Shown: positions 1 through 13,172, counted from the stretch's first letter. The stretch is DNA of 64,000 nt from Histoplasma ohiense (GCA_017607445.1 JAEVHH010000001.1:4216001-4280000), one strand, 5' to 3'. Made by a program: numbers and translations. The notes: generated by a model not told the origin, from the sequence alone.

Positions 1-2303
1 CGCTGAAGCGCTCCGCCTCGCTGTCGCTGGGCAAGATTTCGATGTCGATGAATTTCGGGTTGCGCGGGCGACGAATCTGTGCGAAACGTCCCCCCCCGAG
101 GCCACCTAGGCTAGCCAGGTCGTGATCGATGTGGTTCGGGCATTTCCAATGAAGGGCCCGGTTCTCGCTCCCGGGCACCTGTGGGGGCGGATTGGACCGC
201 GGCGGGTCGAGACAATCCAAATGCCACGAACAAGGACAGTAGTCGCACTGGATGATTGGCCGACGCCCGTTGGACGTCAGGCCGCACCTAATGCAGGTGA
301 TGAGCCTTCCCTTGGCATCAGTAAGCCTTAATAAGGCGTTACGGTCCTCGGGACGACCCGTGCGATTCCCTCGAGTGCGACTACCGCCTTTCGGAAGAAT
401 GGGGACTGCTTTGTACGCCCCATCTTCACCCGTTTTCGCTCCCGCGAAGAATTCGCGGATCTCGGGTGGTAGCTCGTAGTTCTTCGGTGGCATGTTCTCC
501 ACCGTTTCTATCAAAGGGCCCAACGTCCCCTTTACCCTACAAGTAGGGCAGAACCACTGTCCCTCAGGTGGTGATTTGGGATCCATGGGCGGCGCCAAGC
601 ATTCGAAATGGAACGAGTCAATGCATCCGTCACAACACAGAAGCTGGCCACTACCGTTACACAGACGACAAAAATCAATGTTATCGATTTCATCCGGCGG
701 CCTTTGAAGGCGAAAAATGAAGGAGTATATTAGTATGAAGATAGAAACTATATAAAAGAAAAAAAAAAAAAAAAAAAAAAAAAAAACCAAAGGGGTTAAA
801 AACATATGGAAACACTTACGCAACCGATTTCCGTGTTCTCTTGGGAGGTTTTTGTGGAATGGCGGGAGCAACTTCAACTTTATCTCCACTTTCACTCGAC
901 TCGAATATCTCTCTTGATCTTTTGCTGCTGGTTGAAGGTACTGGCTGCGGTGATGGAGAAGCGGTCTCAATGGTGACAGGGGTTCTGGAAGGTCGGATGT
1001 GGCTTTCTGGGACAGGAAAATCGTTAAAAGTCTTTCTCAACGCCAAACGCTTAGCTGCAAGAGCTTCGTCCGAGTACTCTAGATCGTCCATTCTCTTGCG
1101 TTTTCGAGTATCAGGGTCTTCTAAGGATGGGAAAACAGATTGAGACCTCGCAGGAACGGAACGCTTCTTTCCCTTGGCGTGTGGTCCCGTCGCTCGTCGT
1201 CCTTTGCGTTTGTGAGGAACCGAATTGGCTGCACGACCGGAAGTCATTGCAGGGGCGAAGGTTTCGGCATCAAGTGATTTTGCGGAGGAGAGTGATGACG
1301 AGGTACTAGCAGAAGACTGGGTACGTGTCATCGCAATAGCTTCATGGGTGGAATGTTTGCTTCGATCTTTTCTGACCGCATCTCGCATGACAGTCTGGAA
1401 GCGTGATTTCTCATGGGGCCCAGCCTCCTTGCTGAATACACCCTCCAGAACAGCGAAAAGAAATTGATCCTTAGCGGTAGCATCCCTGATCTGTTTTAGG
1501 CCGTTAGCAACTTTTATATCCTTAAGCTCCTCCGCACGAGCGATGGCTGCGTCAACAACTTTTAGGATTGTTTCTTGTGGATATTTCAATGTAGGAGGTG
1601 TGGAGAGTAAAGTCGGTGTAAGTGGATGACCGTTAATGGGTGCGATCTCCGGTTCTATGTTGTTGTTCCCCATTGTAGAGCGCGTAGGACTTAGGGTTCT
1701 GTCTCCATTCGGAAGGGATGGAAATCCACTCTGCATGAATGGGCTTTCTGATGGCCCAGGCTCATCCGCAGAAGTCGAGGCAGTTCCCGGCCTGTAGTCA
1801 CCCGTGGGAGTTGATTTTGCAGATTTAGTGCCGTTGTTCTTGGCGGGAATCGGGGTAGAAGATTTCGCGGTAGGCATGAGACCGAGTCGTCGACGTACAC
1901 TGATCGACGGAAGAACTCCTAAGGGGGTAGTGCTAGCAAGGTGATAAGTCTTCTCCCCCTTCTTGGAATCGAATTTGTAGCTTGGAGTTGGCGGGGGTAA
2001 TTCAGGCTCAACCCACGGCTCATCCCACCGCGAGCGCGGCAACTGAGCACCAGATAGTGTCGTTGTTTGGCCTGTGAGCTGCTGATCTGAATATGGTGAG
2101 GTGGTCTTTGTCTCCTGACCTAGCAGGGACTCCTGAGACAAATCCGTAGCGCCACGTGCGTTGTGGGCAGATTTTCGTTGTTTCCTAGGCCTTGTCGCCT
2201 CTGAGACGGATGAAGAAGGAAATAGTGAAGACGTATCTAGAGGAGTGGAGGGACGGGAGGCGTTGCGGGAAGGGGCGCGGGAAGAACGGGTTTTAGGAGC
2301 CAT
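1..2303 (-). CDS. Rco1-like double PHD-finger protein (3' end outside window)
   Basis: Likely subunit of an Rpd3S-type histone deacetylase complex (Rco1; Clr6 complex II Cph1/Cph2 in fission yeast), a nuclear chromatin reader. Exon 1 is 820-2303 and exon 2 runs from 701 off the left edge. The 702-819 intron (GTAAGT donor, phase 2) rejoins the frame exactly. The first ~495 residues are low-complexity, Ser/Pro-rich and basic. Two Cys-rich fingers follow in exon 2: a canonical PHD (C-x2-C ... LLCCDGC ... FHFEC ... WFCPTC, about 595-690) and a second, longer one (CIRCG ... QCDYCPCSWHLDC ... HWKCPNH, about 125-290). Two PHDs separated by a linker match Rco1. The intron holds a ~38-nt A tract on the + strand. 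The C-terminus is missing. Another double-PHD family member cannot be excluded. Confidence 0.75.
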
Positions 2304-4538
2304 TTATTTGCTGTTCCGAAAACTGCAAGACTCGCGCCGAGGCTTCTTGGGCTGCGCAACGGGAGTTAGTTCAGGGACGCAGAAATAAACAAAGCGGGGG
2401 AACGTACAGAATAGAAATCCCTAAGCTAGCCACCGCAAAATGGCCTGGTGCTAGGGAATCGTGGAGTGGCCAGCAGGCGCCTGGCGGGTTGTTGGGCGGG
2501 AGAGGGAGGAAGTAGTAAGGAACGAGCTGGTGGAAAGGCCAAAGGTTGACGCGGGATGTGGACAGCCAAGCCACACACACTCAGCACTCACAGGCTTTCG
2601 AGGGGTTTGGGCCCTTGGGGCTCAGGGAGCAGCCAACAACACCCACGGCGGGACAACACCAAAAAACACGTCAACCACAACCTGCTGGTTTCGGGCCTGA
2701 AAAGCCGTGTGGTGGTAGACCGTATCGCGAAATAGAGGCTGGATTATATTATTTTGTGGATTTTGGTGTTTTGGGGGCCTGCTTGGAGGTATAGTGTTTC
2801 GTCAGGGGCTCTTAACTCTGGGTGTGAAAAAGGGTGCATGCAGATTTGACAAGACTTGGGAGGTCAAAAAAAAAGAATCCCCGTGGCAGTTGGAATTACC
2901 GATGCATCCAGTTGTACCCCGGTTTTCTTCTAGATGATCGATGGTTTTGAGGAAGAGACCAGAAAGGAGTGTATGGTGATGGCAAACCAGAGAAAGCGTG
3001 CAATGTGGCGCCTAACAGATAAGGGAGAGAGGTGGTTACTTCAAAGGTGGGATGACAGGGAGATCTCTCGTGCCAGGAGCTCACGGAGAAAGAAAAACCA
3101 GGCTGCAAAAGAAATGGGATATTTTAACAGGCACCACACTCGTAGGCAGAGAAGTTCTGATGGCAGCCCTTGGACGGCGTAGAGTTTTGGTGCAAGATGT
3201 GTGTGGGAAAAAAAGAAAAGAAAAAAAAGGGGATGGCTAATGTAAGCGCGACAAAGGGCGTGGACTTGTTTTTTTGTTTTGGTGGAAAAGGAAACACGAG
3301 AGAGAAAAAGAAGAGAGAAAGCCAGAGAAGAGAGCTACAGACGCAAGATATCTTGATTGATTGAGGAGGACTTGAAGCTGCGGAGGATAAGCTGAAGGGG
3401 GAGCAAGGCGCGTAACTAACTGCTGCTCAGGGATGTCTGCAGAAACAGAGGAACGGGAGACAAGTTGACAGGAAGAGGAGATTGATGATTGGAGATATCT
3501 GGAGAAGAGAAGAGAATCGAACAACGGACATAGATTGAGAAAGGGAGAGAAGATGCAGCGTTGAAGTTGGAAGTTGAAGTTGTTGGATCTCTTGACGCAG
3601 AAGGACAGAGGGCAATGGGAAAAAGGGAGGGAGATTTCCAAGAGCCTTAAGGGGTTGGACGACACGACGGCAACTCCCACGGCCCAACCACACAACACAG
3701 TCACTGGCAGAGCAACACAATCCAGGGACGGGAGTGGGATCATGGTCCGGGTCAATACAACTATTTACAACACTACAAACACAAGGGAGAGAGGGGTTGC
3801 CCCCATTCACTTCAACCTCAGCAACAAAGACTGCGATCCGCCCGGGTGAAGGGAGGGGAGACTCGTCCATTGAATTTCTCCCATCAACGCCTTCTTTCAC
3901 CAGTGATGCGGGGAAGCACTGTAACTATTTTCATTCGTATATATGTATAGATAACGTCAGCTGAGCGGGTGTGTTATATCTAGTCTCTTCCATCCTTCTT
4001 TTCACATATTTCGACATTCTTTGCTGTCTAATCCCGCTCGCCCCTCCACACAGGACAAACCAAAGACGTCAAATAACAACTTCAAGAGAAGCCGTGTAAG
4101 CCACAAAAAAAGAGAGCAAGATATTAAAAAAAGAAAGAAAGAGATATATCCATCTAACGAAAAAGAAAAAAAAAACCACCCATACGAGGTAGAATAGTAA
4201 GCAAGTAAACTGCATTCTCCTATTGCCTGCCTGGTCCTATGGACTCAACCCGTCCATTTGGGCCACATATGTATGTATATAAGGGAAGAGAGAACAGCGA
4301 TTGTTTTCCCCATGAACTTCCTTCTGCTGGACACACGCAATTCCCGCGAAATAAAATAATACCTTTCCCTTGTGCCTCAGACTGCCTCGTCAGCAAGGAG
4401 AAAAATAAAAGAAAGAAGAAAGAAAGAAACCCCTCTCAAGCACAAGCACAAAGTAACTCGCTCCGAGTGGCAAGCTTGATTCCCAGCCGTATTCGCGGAT
4501 TAGTAGCAAGGCAAAAGAAAGAAAATGCACACTTGCGT
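2304..4538. other. 2.2-kb intergenic / upstream region of the Rco1-like gene
   Basis: No convincing gene. Between about 3190 and 3640 the + strand is purine-rich, so the transcribed minus strand is pyrimidine-rich, as fungal core promoters and leaders often are. This could be a distant promoter with a long 5' leader for the Rco1-like gene. A + strand CT-rich stretch near 3960-4060 followed by A-rich sequence looks promoter-like but leads into no credible frame. Open frames here (for example 3237-3755 minus) are low-complexity. Confidence 0.5.
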
Positions 4539-6586
4539 TTACTCCTCCTCGCTAGATTCCTCCTCGTCGTCCTCTTCAGCCGCGGCCGCGCTAGCCTTCT
4601 TCGCAGACTTCTTCTTCTTCTTCTTATTCTTCTTCGTTCCCGTGGATCTTGCCAGTGGCCTCTCGAGGATCTTCAAAATCTCTTCGTCCGTAATCTTCTT
4701 GTCTGACTGGACCTTGCTCAGGTCAAGAGGTGGAGGAGCTGCCAACCTCGACAATCCATTCTTGGTAATCACTGTAAAAAATGGAAACGGAAAGAAACGA
4801 AATCGAATATATCAGCAAGCAAACTCCGGAATACCTCAATTCCCTCTCGCCGACAGAAAAATGGGATTGCACATTAAAGGGGAAAAGATGCAAGTATGTT
4901 ACACATACCAACTGTGGTTAATAATCTGGACACTGGCGAGCCATCAGCTTCTCCAGCAGGATCGTACTGTCGAACCACCCCACCGCGAACACACTCAACA
5001 ACACCGACCTTCCCAGCCTTCTCATCCTCGAGCTGGCGAAGACTGAACGGGAATGTTCCAAACCGCCTCACGATTTCCGAGAGCGTCTGTCTCGAGCTCG
5101 GCCTCTTCAAGATATACGTAGTCGTGGTACGGCGGTGCAGAGTAGGTCTGCACTCCAAATTCTTAACCTTCCCAGACCCGAGACTAAGACCCACTTCGAC
5201 ACCCCATGCCTCTCCTACCTCTGCGGACCCCTCCCCCTTAATCCCCGCACCGGGAGCAAGGATAATCTTCTTCTTCCCCTCGATCTCATTATGCTCGAAC
5301 AGCCAGCTTGTCGTGTTCTCCACCAAAGTGCAACCGTACGACTTAGCAACTTTCTCCAAAAGCCCCGAAATAGCAGATTGCGTGGGCGGCTTCGCGGCCG
5401 CCGCTTGCTTTTTCTCTTCGTCAGAGCCGCTTGCAAGGAGGCCCGGGGGGATCATGAGTCTCAGGAGCAATTCGTTCGCGTAGTACGTCGCCAGGAGCAA
5501 ATCGGCCTCGCGGCCCGTGACGCTTCCATCACTGCCCACAATAATAGTGTCGCACACGATGGTGCCAAACCCGTCGATTTGCGCCCCGAGCTGGATCTTG
5601 ACGACCTCATTGGCCTTGAGCGTCGTGGCAGCCTCCTCCGCATCCGACACCAATGGGGTATATGGAGTGACGAACGAGCTTGGGGAGACGGTGGTTGGGT
5701 GGGAAATGCCTGCAGAAGCAACAAAGAAAAAAATATGCGGACAGCGAATTTGTTATTTTTTATTTTTTATTTTTATTTATTTATTTTTTTTTTTTTGACG
5801 AAGGGAGGCGACATGTATACAAAGACCGGATTGAAGCAGTGCGAATAATACCATGTCCACATACCCTTGGGGACTTTCTTGCCCTTGTAGACCTTGGCAA
5901 CTTCCTCGTCCAGAAGCTTATCACCCTTCTCACATATCTCGATCACCTTCGCACCCTCGACACACCATCCTAATTTGCCGCAGAGTCAGCTTCTGGTGAG
6001 CTTTTTACGAGTGGTTCATTTGAGGGAATTGGGCAGGCGAGTTCTTCGCGATAAATTTTTTTTTTTTTTTTTTTTTTTTTGGTTCTTTTCGTCATTTCTT
6101 CCTGTCCCGCTTCCTTTGTTCCGAAGATCTTCGAGAAGCATGGGATGAAAGCGGAAACACAGGCAGGAGAATCAAGGTGAAGAGATACAGCACCTGTAAC
6201 AGTCTCGAGGACTTTGTGTGAGATCTGCGCGGCAGTTTTGTACTTTGTCAAAGTATCCGGGTTATTGAGGGTGTAGTCTGTCCGCAAAAGGGGGATGTCA
6301 GTCATCTCAATATAATTTTCGGAAGCACACAAAAACTGAAAGCAGAAATATAGATCAAAACACCCAAGCAGGGTAACACAGCAAGTCGAACGACAATATT
6401 TATATATAATAATAACAACAATAATAATATGAATACTCCGTGTTGACTTGACAGACCATAAGCTGTAATGCCAGCACTCAAGCAGCGCGGACAATTGATT
6501 GCCCTCCCTCCAGTGTTGTGTGTGTGTATAGAAGAAATAGGAAGATTTAGAGAGTAGAACTCACCAATCTCCGTAGACTCGGCCAT
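4539..6586 (-). CDS. PA2G4/Ebp1-type curved DNA-binding protein (Cdb4-like)
   Basis: Member of the M24 'pita-bread' fold family related to methionine aminopeptidase type 2 but without peptidase function (human PA2G4/Ebp1, fission yeast 42-kDa curved DNA-binding protein). Family roles include ribosome and nucleolar association and growth control. Five exons: 6565-6586, 6194-6277, 5865-5969, 4909-5709 and 4771-4539, giving 414 residues. The first exon is only 22 nt and encodes MAESTEI. The second starts DYTLNNPDTL and the third contains the conserved stretch ending KKVPKG. All junctions keep frame. One donor (GTGCTG at 6193) is weak. The C-terminus is a Lys-rich then Glu/Ser-rich tail, typical of the family. 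Length is close to that of known orthologues (about 390-410). An intron poly-T tract lies at 6057-6080. Confidence 0.88.
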
Positions 6587-7341
6587 TGCAAAACAAGTGT
6601 CCTTCGCAACAAATGCGAGGAATGAACCGAAGTCGGGATATATATAAGGAGGCGATAATAGAGTGCAAAGTAGCAGCTCGCGTGCGTGTATACCAGAGAG
6701 AGGAGACAATTGTTGCTCTTCCTATGGGATTTGTAGTGGAAGGTGAGTGAGGGGCGGCGTGGTGGGGAAACCTGCTGAGTGGGAGCTTCGAGGCCAAGCA
6801 ACCAATACCGGGTCAATACATTACATCGCTTAGTTTGTAAGTTACAGGGTTGATGGTTGATGTCAACTAACATCGTAGGTGTGTCAAAAAACGCCCATAA
6901 CTCCGCCCACCGTGAAGACCAGAATTATCTTTGATGTCCATGTGTATCTTCAGCGTATAGACTCCGGAATTGAAAGGATTGCATTTCATCATTTCATCAT
7001 TTGCTGCTGTGGATAAAAGATACAACCACTAGGACCGTTCAACTTAGATCAAACTTAGATCACATGACAAAACATCTCTTGGCACCTGCGGAGAAACCTT
7101 GGAAGGACATCGACATCACGAGGTCTGGTAGTGAGAGCCATTCCAAGGTTGATGATGATGATGCGGGCTGGCACGTTGTCCTCTGTCCATATCCCACGGC
7201 TGTCTGTTGATGCTAGCCATAGACAGATACTAAGGAGTCGAATATTTACTACCTTCTCTCGTGGCTGTTAACAACATACGAGTAGTTAACTAGTTGACTT
7301 TATATAAAGTACTCTAGTTTGACATCTTTCGAACGCGAAAC
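6587..7341. promoter_or_regulatory. Divergent promoter region, Cdb4-like gene / EEP gene
   Basis: Head-to-head intergenic space of 755 bp between the Cdb4-like start (minus) and the EEP-domain gene (plus). It contains a TATA-like run near 6640 (minus gene side) and one near 7301 (plus gene side), about 40 bp before the plus ATG. No gene is seen in it. Confidence 0.4.
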
Positions 7342-8259
7342 ATGAAAGTTGACCGCCCATTGCCCATTCGCATCCTCACTCATAACATCCGCTTTGCCAC
7401 GTCGGCACCTTTCAGAGGGGAGAAACCCTGGAAAGACCGAAAGCAACGCCTACTAAATGAGCTCCATTATCATTCCTGTCATTATCCGGAGACATTTATC
7501 TGCTTGCAGGAGGTGCTTCACGTCCAATTGAATGACATCCTCTCAGGTCTCAATCCCAGCACCAGCACCAGCACCAGCACCAGCACCAGCACAGGTGCGA
7601 CTTCTGAATGGGCATATATAGGTGTTGGACGGGACGACGGCAAGCAGGCAGGGGAATACTCACCGATCTTCTACCGCCCTGCCGTCTGGGAGCTCGAAGA
7701 GTCCAAGACGGTCTGGCTCTCGGAAACCCCTTCAGTCCCATCCAGGGGTTGGGACGCCTCCTCCATCCGCATTGTCACAATTGGCGTTTTCAAGCATCTC
7801 GTGAGCCGGAAGCGGGTGCTGGGCATGAGCACGCATCTTGACGACCAAGGGTCCAAGTCCAGATATGAAGCGGCGAAGTTGATCCTCACTATGGCCAACC
7901 TGTATCTTACCAAAAACAGGCTGGCCAGCAGAAATATCAATGGTATTTTCCTGGCGGGGGATTTCAACAGCGAGGAGAATCAGGAAGCCTATCGCGTGCT
8001 CACTGCGGTCGATTCGCAGTTTGTGGATGCACAGAAGCAGGTTGATACTGCACTAAGGTATGGAAGTGAAAATACCTATACCGGCTTTGGCTACGAGAAC
8101 GAGGGTCCGAAGAGAATCGATTACGTTCTATTCGGCCCCAAACGCGGTGCGAATCCGGCATGGTCTGTCGAAGGGTATGCTGTGGTGCCTAACAAATTTG
8201 ATGATGGCGTGCTCAACTCAGATCACCGGGCAGTGGTTGCGGATGCTGAACTATTCTGA
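7342..8259 (+). CDS. Endonuclease/exonuclease/phosphatase (EEP) family hydrolase
   Basis: Single-exon gene of 305 residues covering essentially one EEP fold (DNase I/sphingomyelinase/inositol-phosphatase-like). Visible catalytic signatures in order: LTHNIR near residue 12, CLQEV near 54 (metal-binding Glu), STHLDD near 166, LAGDFNSEEN near 205 and RIDYV near 255, ending with NSDHRAVVAD near 295. No signal peptide or membrane span, so probably intracellular. The substrate cannot be told from sequence. A six-base repeat (ACCAGC)n at about 7558-7591 encodes an alternating Ser-Thr run and may vary in length. It ends in a TGA stop, useful evidence that TGA is a normal terminator in this genome. 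It is intact and GC-normal, unlike the LINE endonucleases further right. Confidence 0.85.
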   Translation: MKVDRPLPIRILTHNIRFATSAPFRGEKPWKDRKQRLLNELHYHSCHYPETFICLQEVLHVQLNDILSGLNPSTSTSTSTSTSTGATSEWAYIGVGRDDGKQAGEYSPIFYRPAVWELEESKTVWLSETPSVPSRGWDASSIRIVTIGVFKHLVSRKRVLGMSTHLDDQGSKSRYEAAKLILTMANLYLTKNRLASRNINGIFLAGDFNSEENQEAYRVLTAVDSQFVDAQKQVDTALRYGSENTYTGFGYENEGPKRIDYVLFGPKRGANPAWSVEGYAVVPNKFDDGVLNSDHRAVVADAELF

Positions 8260-9270
8260 GTTATGTAGTTGCATTCACCTTCTTCTTTTTTTGTCCTGTT
8301 TTGATTTCGTATCTCCGCATTTTGATACTGGCTCATCCTTTAGCTATACGTCTATATATCGAATCACATGATTGAGCCACTTCAATCCCATGGGATATAG
8401 GCAGATATCCACGGTAGAATCCATGATTTGTGCAAAGTAGCTTTGAGGCCATACATTTCCGTAATGATCAATCACTGTCAGTTTGCTTCCCCTTGTTGGC
8501 TCGGAGTATAAAATATCCGGCCCGACCCTGCTGAGTCAGCCGTGCCTGTGTTCTCCTGTCCCGTTCCTCGTTTTCAGCCCCAACCGCGGCGACAAAGATG
8601 CGCGAGACGCAGACGACCTGACCAGGGCAGAAGCAGCAACGGTGAGCAGAGCAGCGCGATTCCCAGCAGCAAAGAACCCTGGCGCAAAAACCATCCCGAT
8701 TCCGGGCTCGAAAACACACGAAGTTCAGGGGCTTTCGTTAAGGTTTCTCCCGCAATACAAGCTGCGCCTCTTGACTCGCCCATGGGGCTGTCCGACCATT
8801 GCACGGCGATACTTCATCCCATACATCAGCTCCCGGCCATCGCAGGTATGTTTCTCCCCCGCGCCAATCCCACTTTTTGTTAGTTGCCATGTATTCTTAT
8901 CCCATTATTTATTATCTCTGCTTCTGTACTTCTTTCTCGCCACCCCAGCCCTAGGTCGGGAAATCGGTTCAATGGCGTCGCAACTCTTGCCTCTCTATTT
9001 TTCATTCCCCAATATATAACCCGGATTCCATCGCGTCAGATCCTCCGGGTTTCCCTGTGGCATAGCTCTCGGTGCAAGGATTAATGCATTTCTAACCATT
9101 GTAACCTTAGGTCCCTCGTCTTCATGATACTTTCACAGATGATGCGTCAATAGTTTTTGCCCAATCCAGTTTGCGAATCCGTATAACTTCGGCGGTGTGC
9201 ACAGACACCTGCTGCATCATAATCCCCCATCTATTTCCCTTTACACGACGGAACCCCATTTTCCTCGAAA
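8260..9270. promoter_or_regulatory. Intergenic region and probable leader of the Snf5-like gene
   Basis: About 1 kb between the EEP gene stop and the Snf5/Sfh1 ATG. The second half is pyrimidine-rich on the + strand, consistent with promoter and 5' leader for the downstream gene. Frames such as 8483-9019 lack recognisable domains and look like chance. Confidence 0.4.
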
Positions 9271-11973
9271 ATGCCTTCTCCAAATAACCAGGCGGTCGAT
9301 ACCTCCATACAAGAAACCGAACTCCATAATAACCCTCCTCAAGAAGCGACTGACCCAATGGAACATGGTGATATATTGGCTTATGTGGAAGGTACACCCA
9401 CAGTGAACACGACCTCGAACGGGCAAGTCGTTAATGGCTCCGCCTTAGCAGCTTCAGCGGGAGAAGAGACACAGGATGAACAACGGGCGACAGAGCTTTC
9501 CGTGACAATCAATACAGATGCGCCCGAAAGGTCACATCCAAATTCTCCCAGCCGCCCGCAATCACCAAACTCTACAATCCCAAAGGCAAATGGCGACACG
9601 CTTGGTCGAAAACGATCTCGATCGGGTTCGATAATACGTTCTACATCCCCTCCACCTCCATCCTCACTCCTCCCTGTCCGCCCCCGCGAAACTCATGTAG
9701 ATAAAATATTGCTCGAACAATATGTCAATCGAGAATTCCACCACTCTGCGCTTATGGCCTGGAAGAATCCTCATCAGGAACTCCTCAAGCAGAAGCGCGC
9801 TGAAAGGGATTACTACTTGTCTTTACAGCATGAGCGTCGGATGAATCCCGGAGCGATATTCGGATACGGATATGAAGGCTACGGAAACGCACGGACAGAT
9901 CTAAAGTCTCAACATCCTCAACTTCTTTATCCTTCCAATCGAAGGCGACCGGGCGGACGGAAATCAAAGGACATTCGCATCTCACGAGATGACATGCTCA
10001 CGCAGGCAGAACAACTCGAGGATTTGGTTCCCATCCGCCTGGACATTGATTGGGATAAGATTAAGCTTCGGGATACCTTCACTTGGAATCTTCATGATCG
10101 AGTCACCTCGCCAGATGTGTTTGCAGAGAAGCTGGTTGAAGATTTGCGTCTCCCTCTGGAATCTTGCGGGCCACTGGTGCGTCAGATTTCCCAAAGCATC
10201 CAAGATCAGCTAGCGGACTTCTATCCTCAGGTGTTCATGGAGGAAGAAAATTTAGATCCTCATCTACCCTATCACGCCTATAAGAATGATGAAATGCGCA
10301 TCCTAGTCAAACTTAACATCACTCTCGGCCAGCATACGCTGGTCGACCAATTCGAATGGGAAATCAACAATCTACATAATTCTCCCGAGGAGTTTGCAGT
10401 TCAAATGACGAAAGATCTCTCCCTTCCAGGAGAATTTACTACTGCTATTGCTCACTCTATCAGAGAGCAAGTTCAACTCTTCACCAAGAGCTTATACATT
10501 CTCTCACACCCCTTCGACGGCCGACCTATCGAAGATCCAGATCTCAAAGCATCCTTTCAGCCATCCCCCCTCCCCTCACCATTCCGCCCTTTCCAATCCG
10601 CCAAGGACTTCACACCCTACCTTTATGAGCTCAACGAAGCCGAGCTTGAGCGTACAGAGGTCTCCATTTCTCGAGAACAACGACGGCAAAAACGCTCAGT
10701 CAATCGACGTGGTGGCCCTGCTCTGCCTGATCTCAAAGACCGCCAACGCACCATCCGCACGCTTGTTGTCTCTTCTGTTATACCTGGTGCAGCATCCTCA
10801 ATAGAAGAAAGCCACTTGTTCAAGCGCTCTCGTACCAATCGGAGTCGACGTGCAGCTGCTGGCCAGCGGGATGGAGGGGATGAATCTGACGATTCTGAGA
10901 GCGACGAATCGTCTGCGGGCTCACCCGCGATATCACACCTCGCCCAAGGAACCGCTAGGACCAGAGGCATGAGAGGCGCTGCGTCAGTTGCGCAGGCTGC
11001 TATGCGCGCCAATCTTGTTCGATCCGCAACCCCTGAAGTCACGAGCCTGGAACCGAGAGCCGCAGCCCGTCATCGCGACTACAGGGACGAAAGTTCCGAC
11101 GTGCCTGACAAACTCATTGTGAAATTGAAGATTAACAAGGACAAATTCCGCCAATCCTTAAAGGACATGAAGAGCAATAAGACGAATAAACCTATAGCCG
11201 CAAGGGGAACCACGCCATCCACTGGCACGAAGAGTGTAACCCAGACGACCACGACCACGACCACGACCGCGACCGCAACCGCAACCACAACCACAACCAC
11301 AGCCGCAACCACAGCCGCAACCGGTACCCGTAGCTCCATGGGTCCGCCGCAATCCCTGACTCCCCAACCCACACCACCAAAACGACCTACCGCATCCCAG
11401 CTGAACGGTGTAATCGATGCACCTATACCCCCGCAACCAGGAGTACCAGGCGTACGTAGCTGTCTCCAGCACCCAACCTCCCATTAACTAGCAAGAAACC
11501 ACTCCCCTCCACTAACCTCCCATATCCAGCCTTCACCCCCATCCTGGCTCGTCCGCGGCCTAAATAACCTCAAACGCTCCTACCCACGTGACTCCTTCGA
11601 AGGCACCATGCGCTATACCGCCGTAGACCCACACACTGGCCTCCCGCTTGCCAACGCCGCCACCACCCACGCGGGCCAGAAGCTGACATATAAATACTTC
11701 CCGCGCATCCGCTGCCACGATTGCCCCGGGAAGTTATACACGCCCGGTCCGGCGATGACGGTGGATAATTTCGAGGTACATTTGAAGAATCGGCAGCATA
11801 AGGAGAGAGTGGAGGAAAGACACGCGAAGGCGGCGGCGGCGGCGGGTCGTGCGTCCACTTCTTCCCGCGGTGCTGGTAAAGGAGGGTCTGCGAAGGAGGG
11901 TGCAGGGAATAGTGGTGACTATGGAGAAAATGCCACTGCCTCTCCTCCAGACGCTGCCGATGCTGCCTCGTAG
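9271..11973 (+). CDS. Snf5/Sfh1 (SMARCB1) subunit of SWI/SNF or RSC chromatin remodeller
   Basis: Core subunit of an ATP-dependent nucleosome remodelling complex. Two exons, 9271-11451 and 11530-11973, joined in phase 0 (GTACGT donor, CAG acceptor), give 874 residues. The N-terminal ~230 residues are low-complexity. The SNF5 domain spans roughly 245-480 and shows its two related repeats, beginning LVPIRLDIDWDKI and VKLNITLGQHTLVDQFEWE. A basic linker and an acidic stretch follow, then a Thr/Ala-rich run (about 655-690) from a simple codon repeat. Exon 2 carries the fungal GATA-like C-terminal motif, with CHDCPGKLYTPGP followed by a conserved NFEVHLKNRQHK helix. Fungi usually have Snf5 and Sfh1 paralogues, and the sequence alone does not settle which this is. 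The C-terminal zinc motif favours the Sfh1-type form annotated in many ascomycetes. Confidence 0.88.
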
Positions 11974-13172
11974 TTTTCAATTTAATCAGTTAATCATTTT
12001 TTTACTTTGCGGGAAGAGGGAACTGTTTAATATAAATTTTTTAGGAGTGATATATGGACATAAAGAGGAAGAAAAAAAGCGCTGACGGCGCTGACGATCT
12101 CCAGTTCTCGCCTTGCGCTCACGCGTGTGTGTGAGAAAGAGAAGGAGAGTTGATTTGGTTGAAATCCAGGAGTTCACTTGGGCAAATAATGGGATTGGGT
12201 GAAAAATTGCCATTTTCGTTTCCATGCTCATTTCCATTTCCATTTTTCATTTTTCAATTTCCCCTCCACCCCTTTAGATCGTTCTCTTCTTTATCTTCTT
12301 TATTTATTTTACCCCTTCATGTCATTACCATTATCATTATTCCCATTATTCCCATTATCACCATTATATCGTTAATCCATTGTCATTAAATACTTTTACC
12401 GTCTTGTATGTTGTATGGAGGAGTGTTTTTTTCCTTTTTTTAAACACCTTATCCAATTTATTTCTGCTGCGATTTCCCTAGCCGTCCAGTTATAAAAAAA
12501 AAGTAAATGAATATCGATTCGATACACATACATTCCTCTGAGCATAACCGTCTCCGTTGTGCCTGTTTTATTTTAATTCGATGAGAGAGGAGATATTGTA
12601 TCTACCTACCTATGTATTTCTCTTTTCCTATATATATATATAGTTAGTTGGCATCTATTTTTGACCAAACATAGTAGGCGAGCAGAAAAGAGGCCTCGAT
12701 ATTTTGAGGGAATAAAATAGGAGGAAAAAGCAAATTCTGTATTGCGTTATTTGCGTGAGCTAAATAACAACCTAGTAGTATTTGGTGAATTGGTGAGGTT
12801 GGTGAAGTAGTTGACAACAGACATTTTGAGAAAATAAGTCACAAGTTGGAGAGGGAATATACCTTGCATGTGAACAACGCCGGCCAGATCGAGTGGGTGA
12901 TATCGAAAAAAAGAAAAGAAAAGAAAGGGGAGTGAGATGAGTGCGTGGAACAAGAAACTAAGCATGTTTACGGACAATTTAACATTTGATACGCAGCTAT
13001 TGACAGGTGGGGAAAAAAAAAAATCGAACATGTCGCTCAAAAACATAAGGGGGAGAGTTGAATTAAAAGAAATGAAATATCTAAATGAAGCAGCAGCAGC
13101 AGCAATGAAAAATTTACACGGATAGATAGATCAACGCAAAGAAACCATAACACATCAGAAATATGAACATCA
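11974..13172. other. Convergent intergenic region
   Basis: Tail-to-tail space between the Snf5-like gene (+) and Pds5 (-). AT-rich, with T-rich tracts on the + strand (12220-12390) and a short TA microsatellite near 12633. It presumably holds both 3' UTRs. No gene is seen. Confidence 0.5.

Noticed and set aside
3237..3755. 172-codon minus-strand open frame upstream of the Rco1-like gene
   Set aside because: Low-complexity, Ser/Leu-rich, complementary to a purine-rich leader, no domain; overlapping frames on both strands are equally long.
7342..8259. EEP gene as a transposon-derived endonuclease
   Set aside because: It is intact, GC-normal, stand-alone, and lacks adjacent reverse transcriptase or repeat borders; it reads as a host enzyme.
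8483..9019. 178-codon plus-strand open frame before the Snf5-like gene
   Set aside because: No domain or codon signature; falls in the pyrimidine-rich promoter/leader of the next gene.
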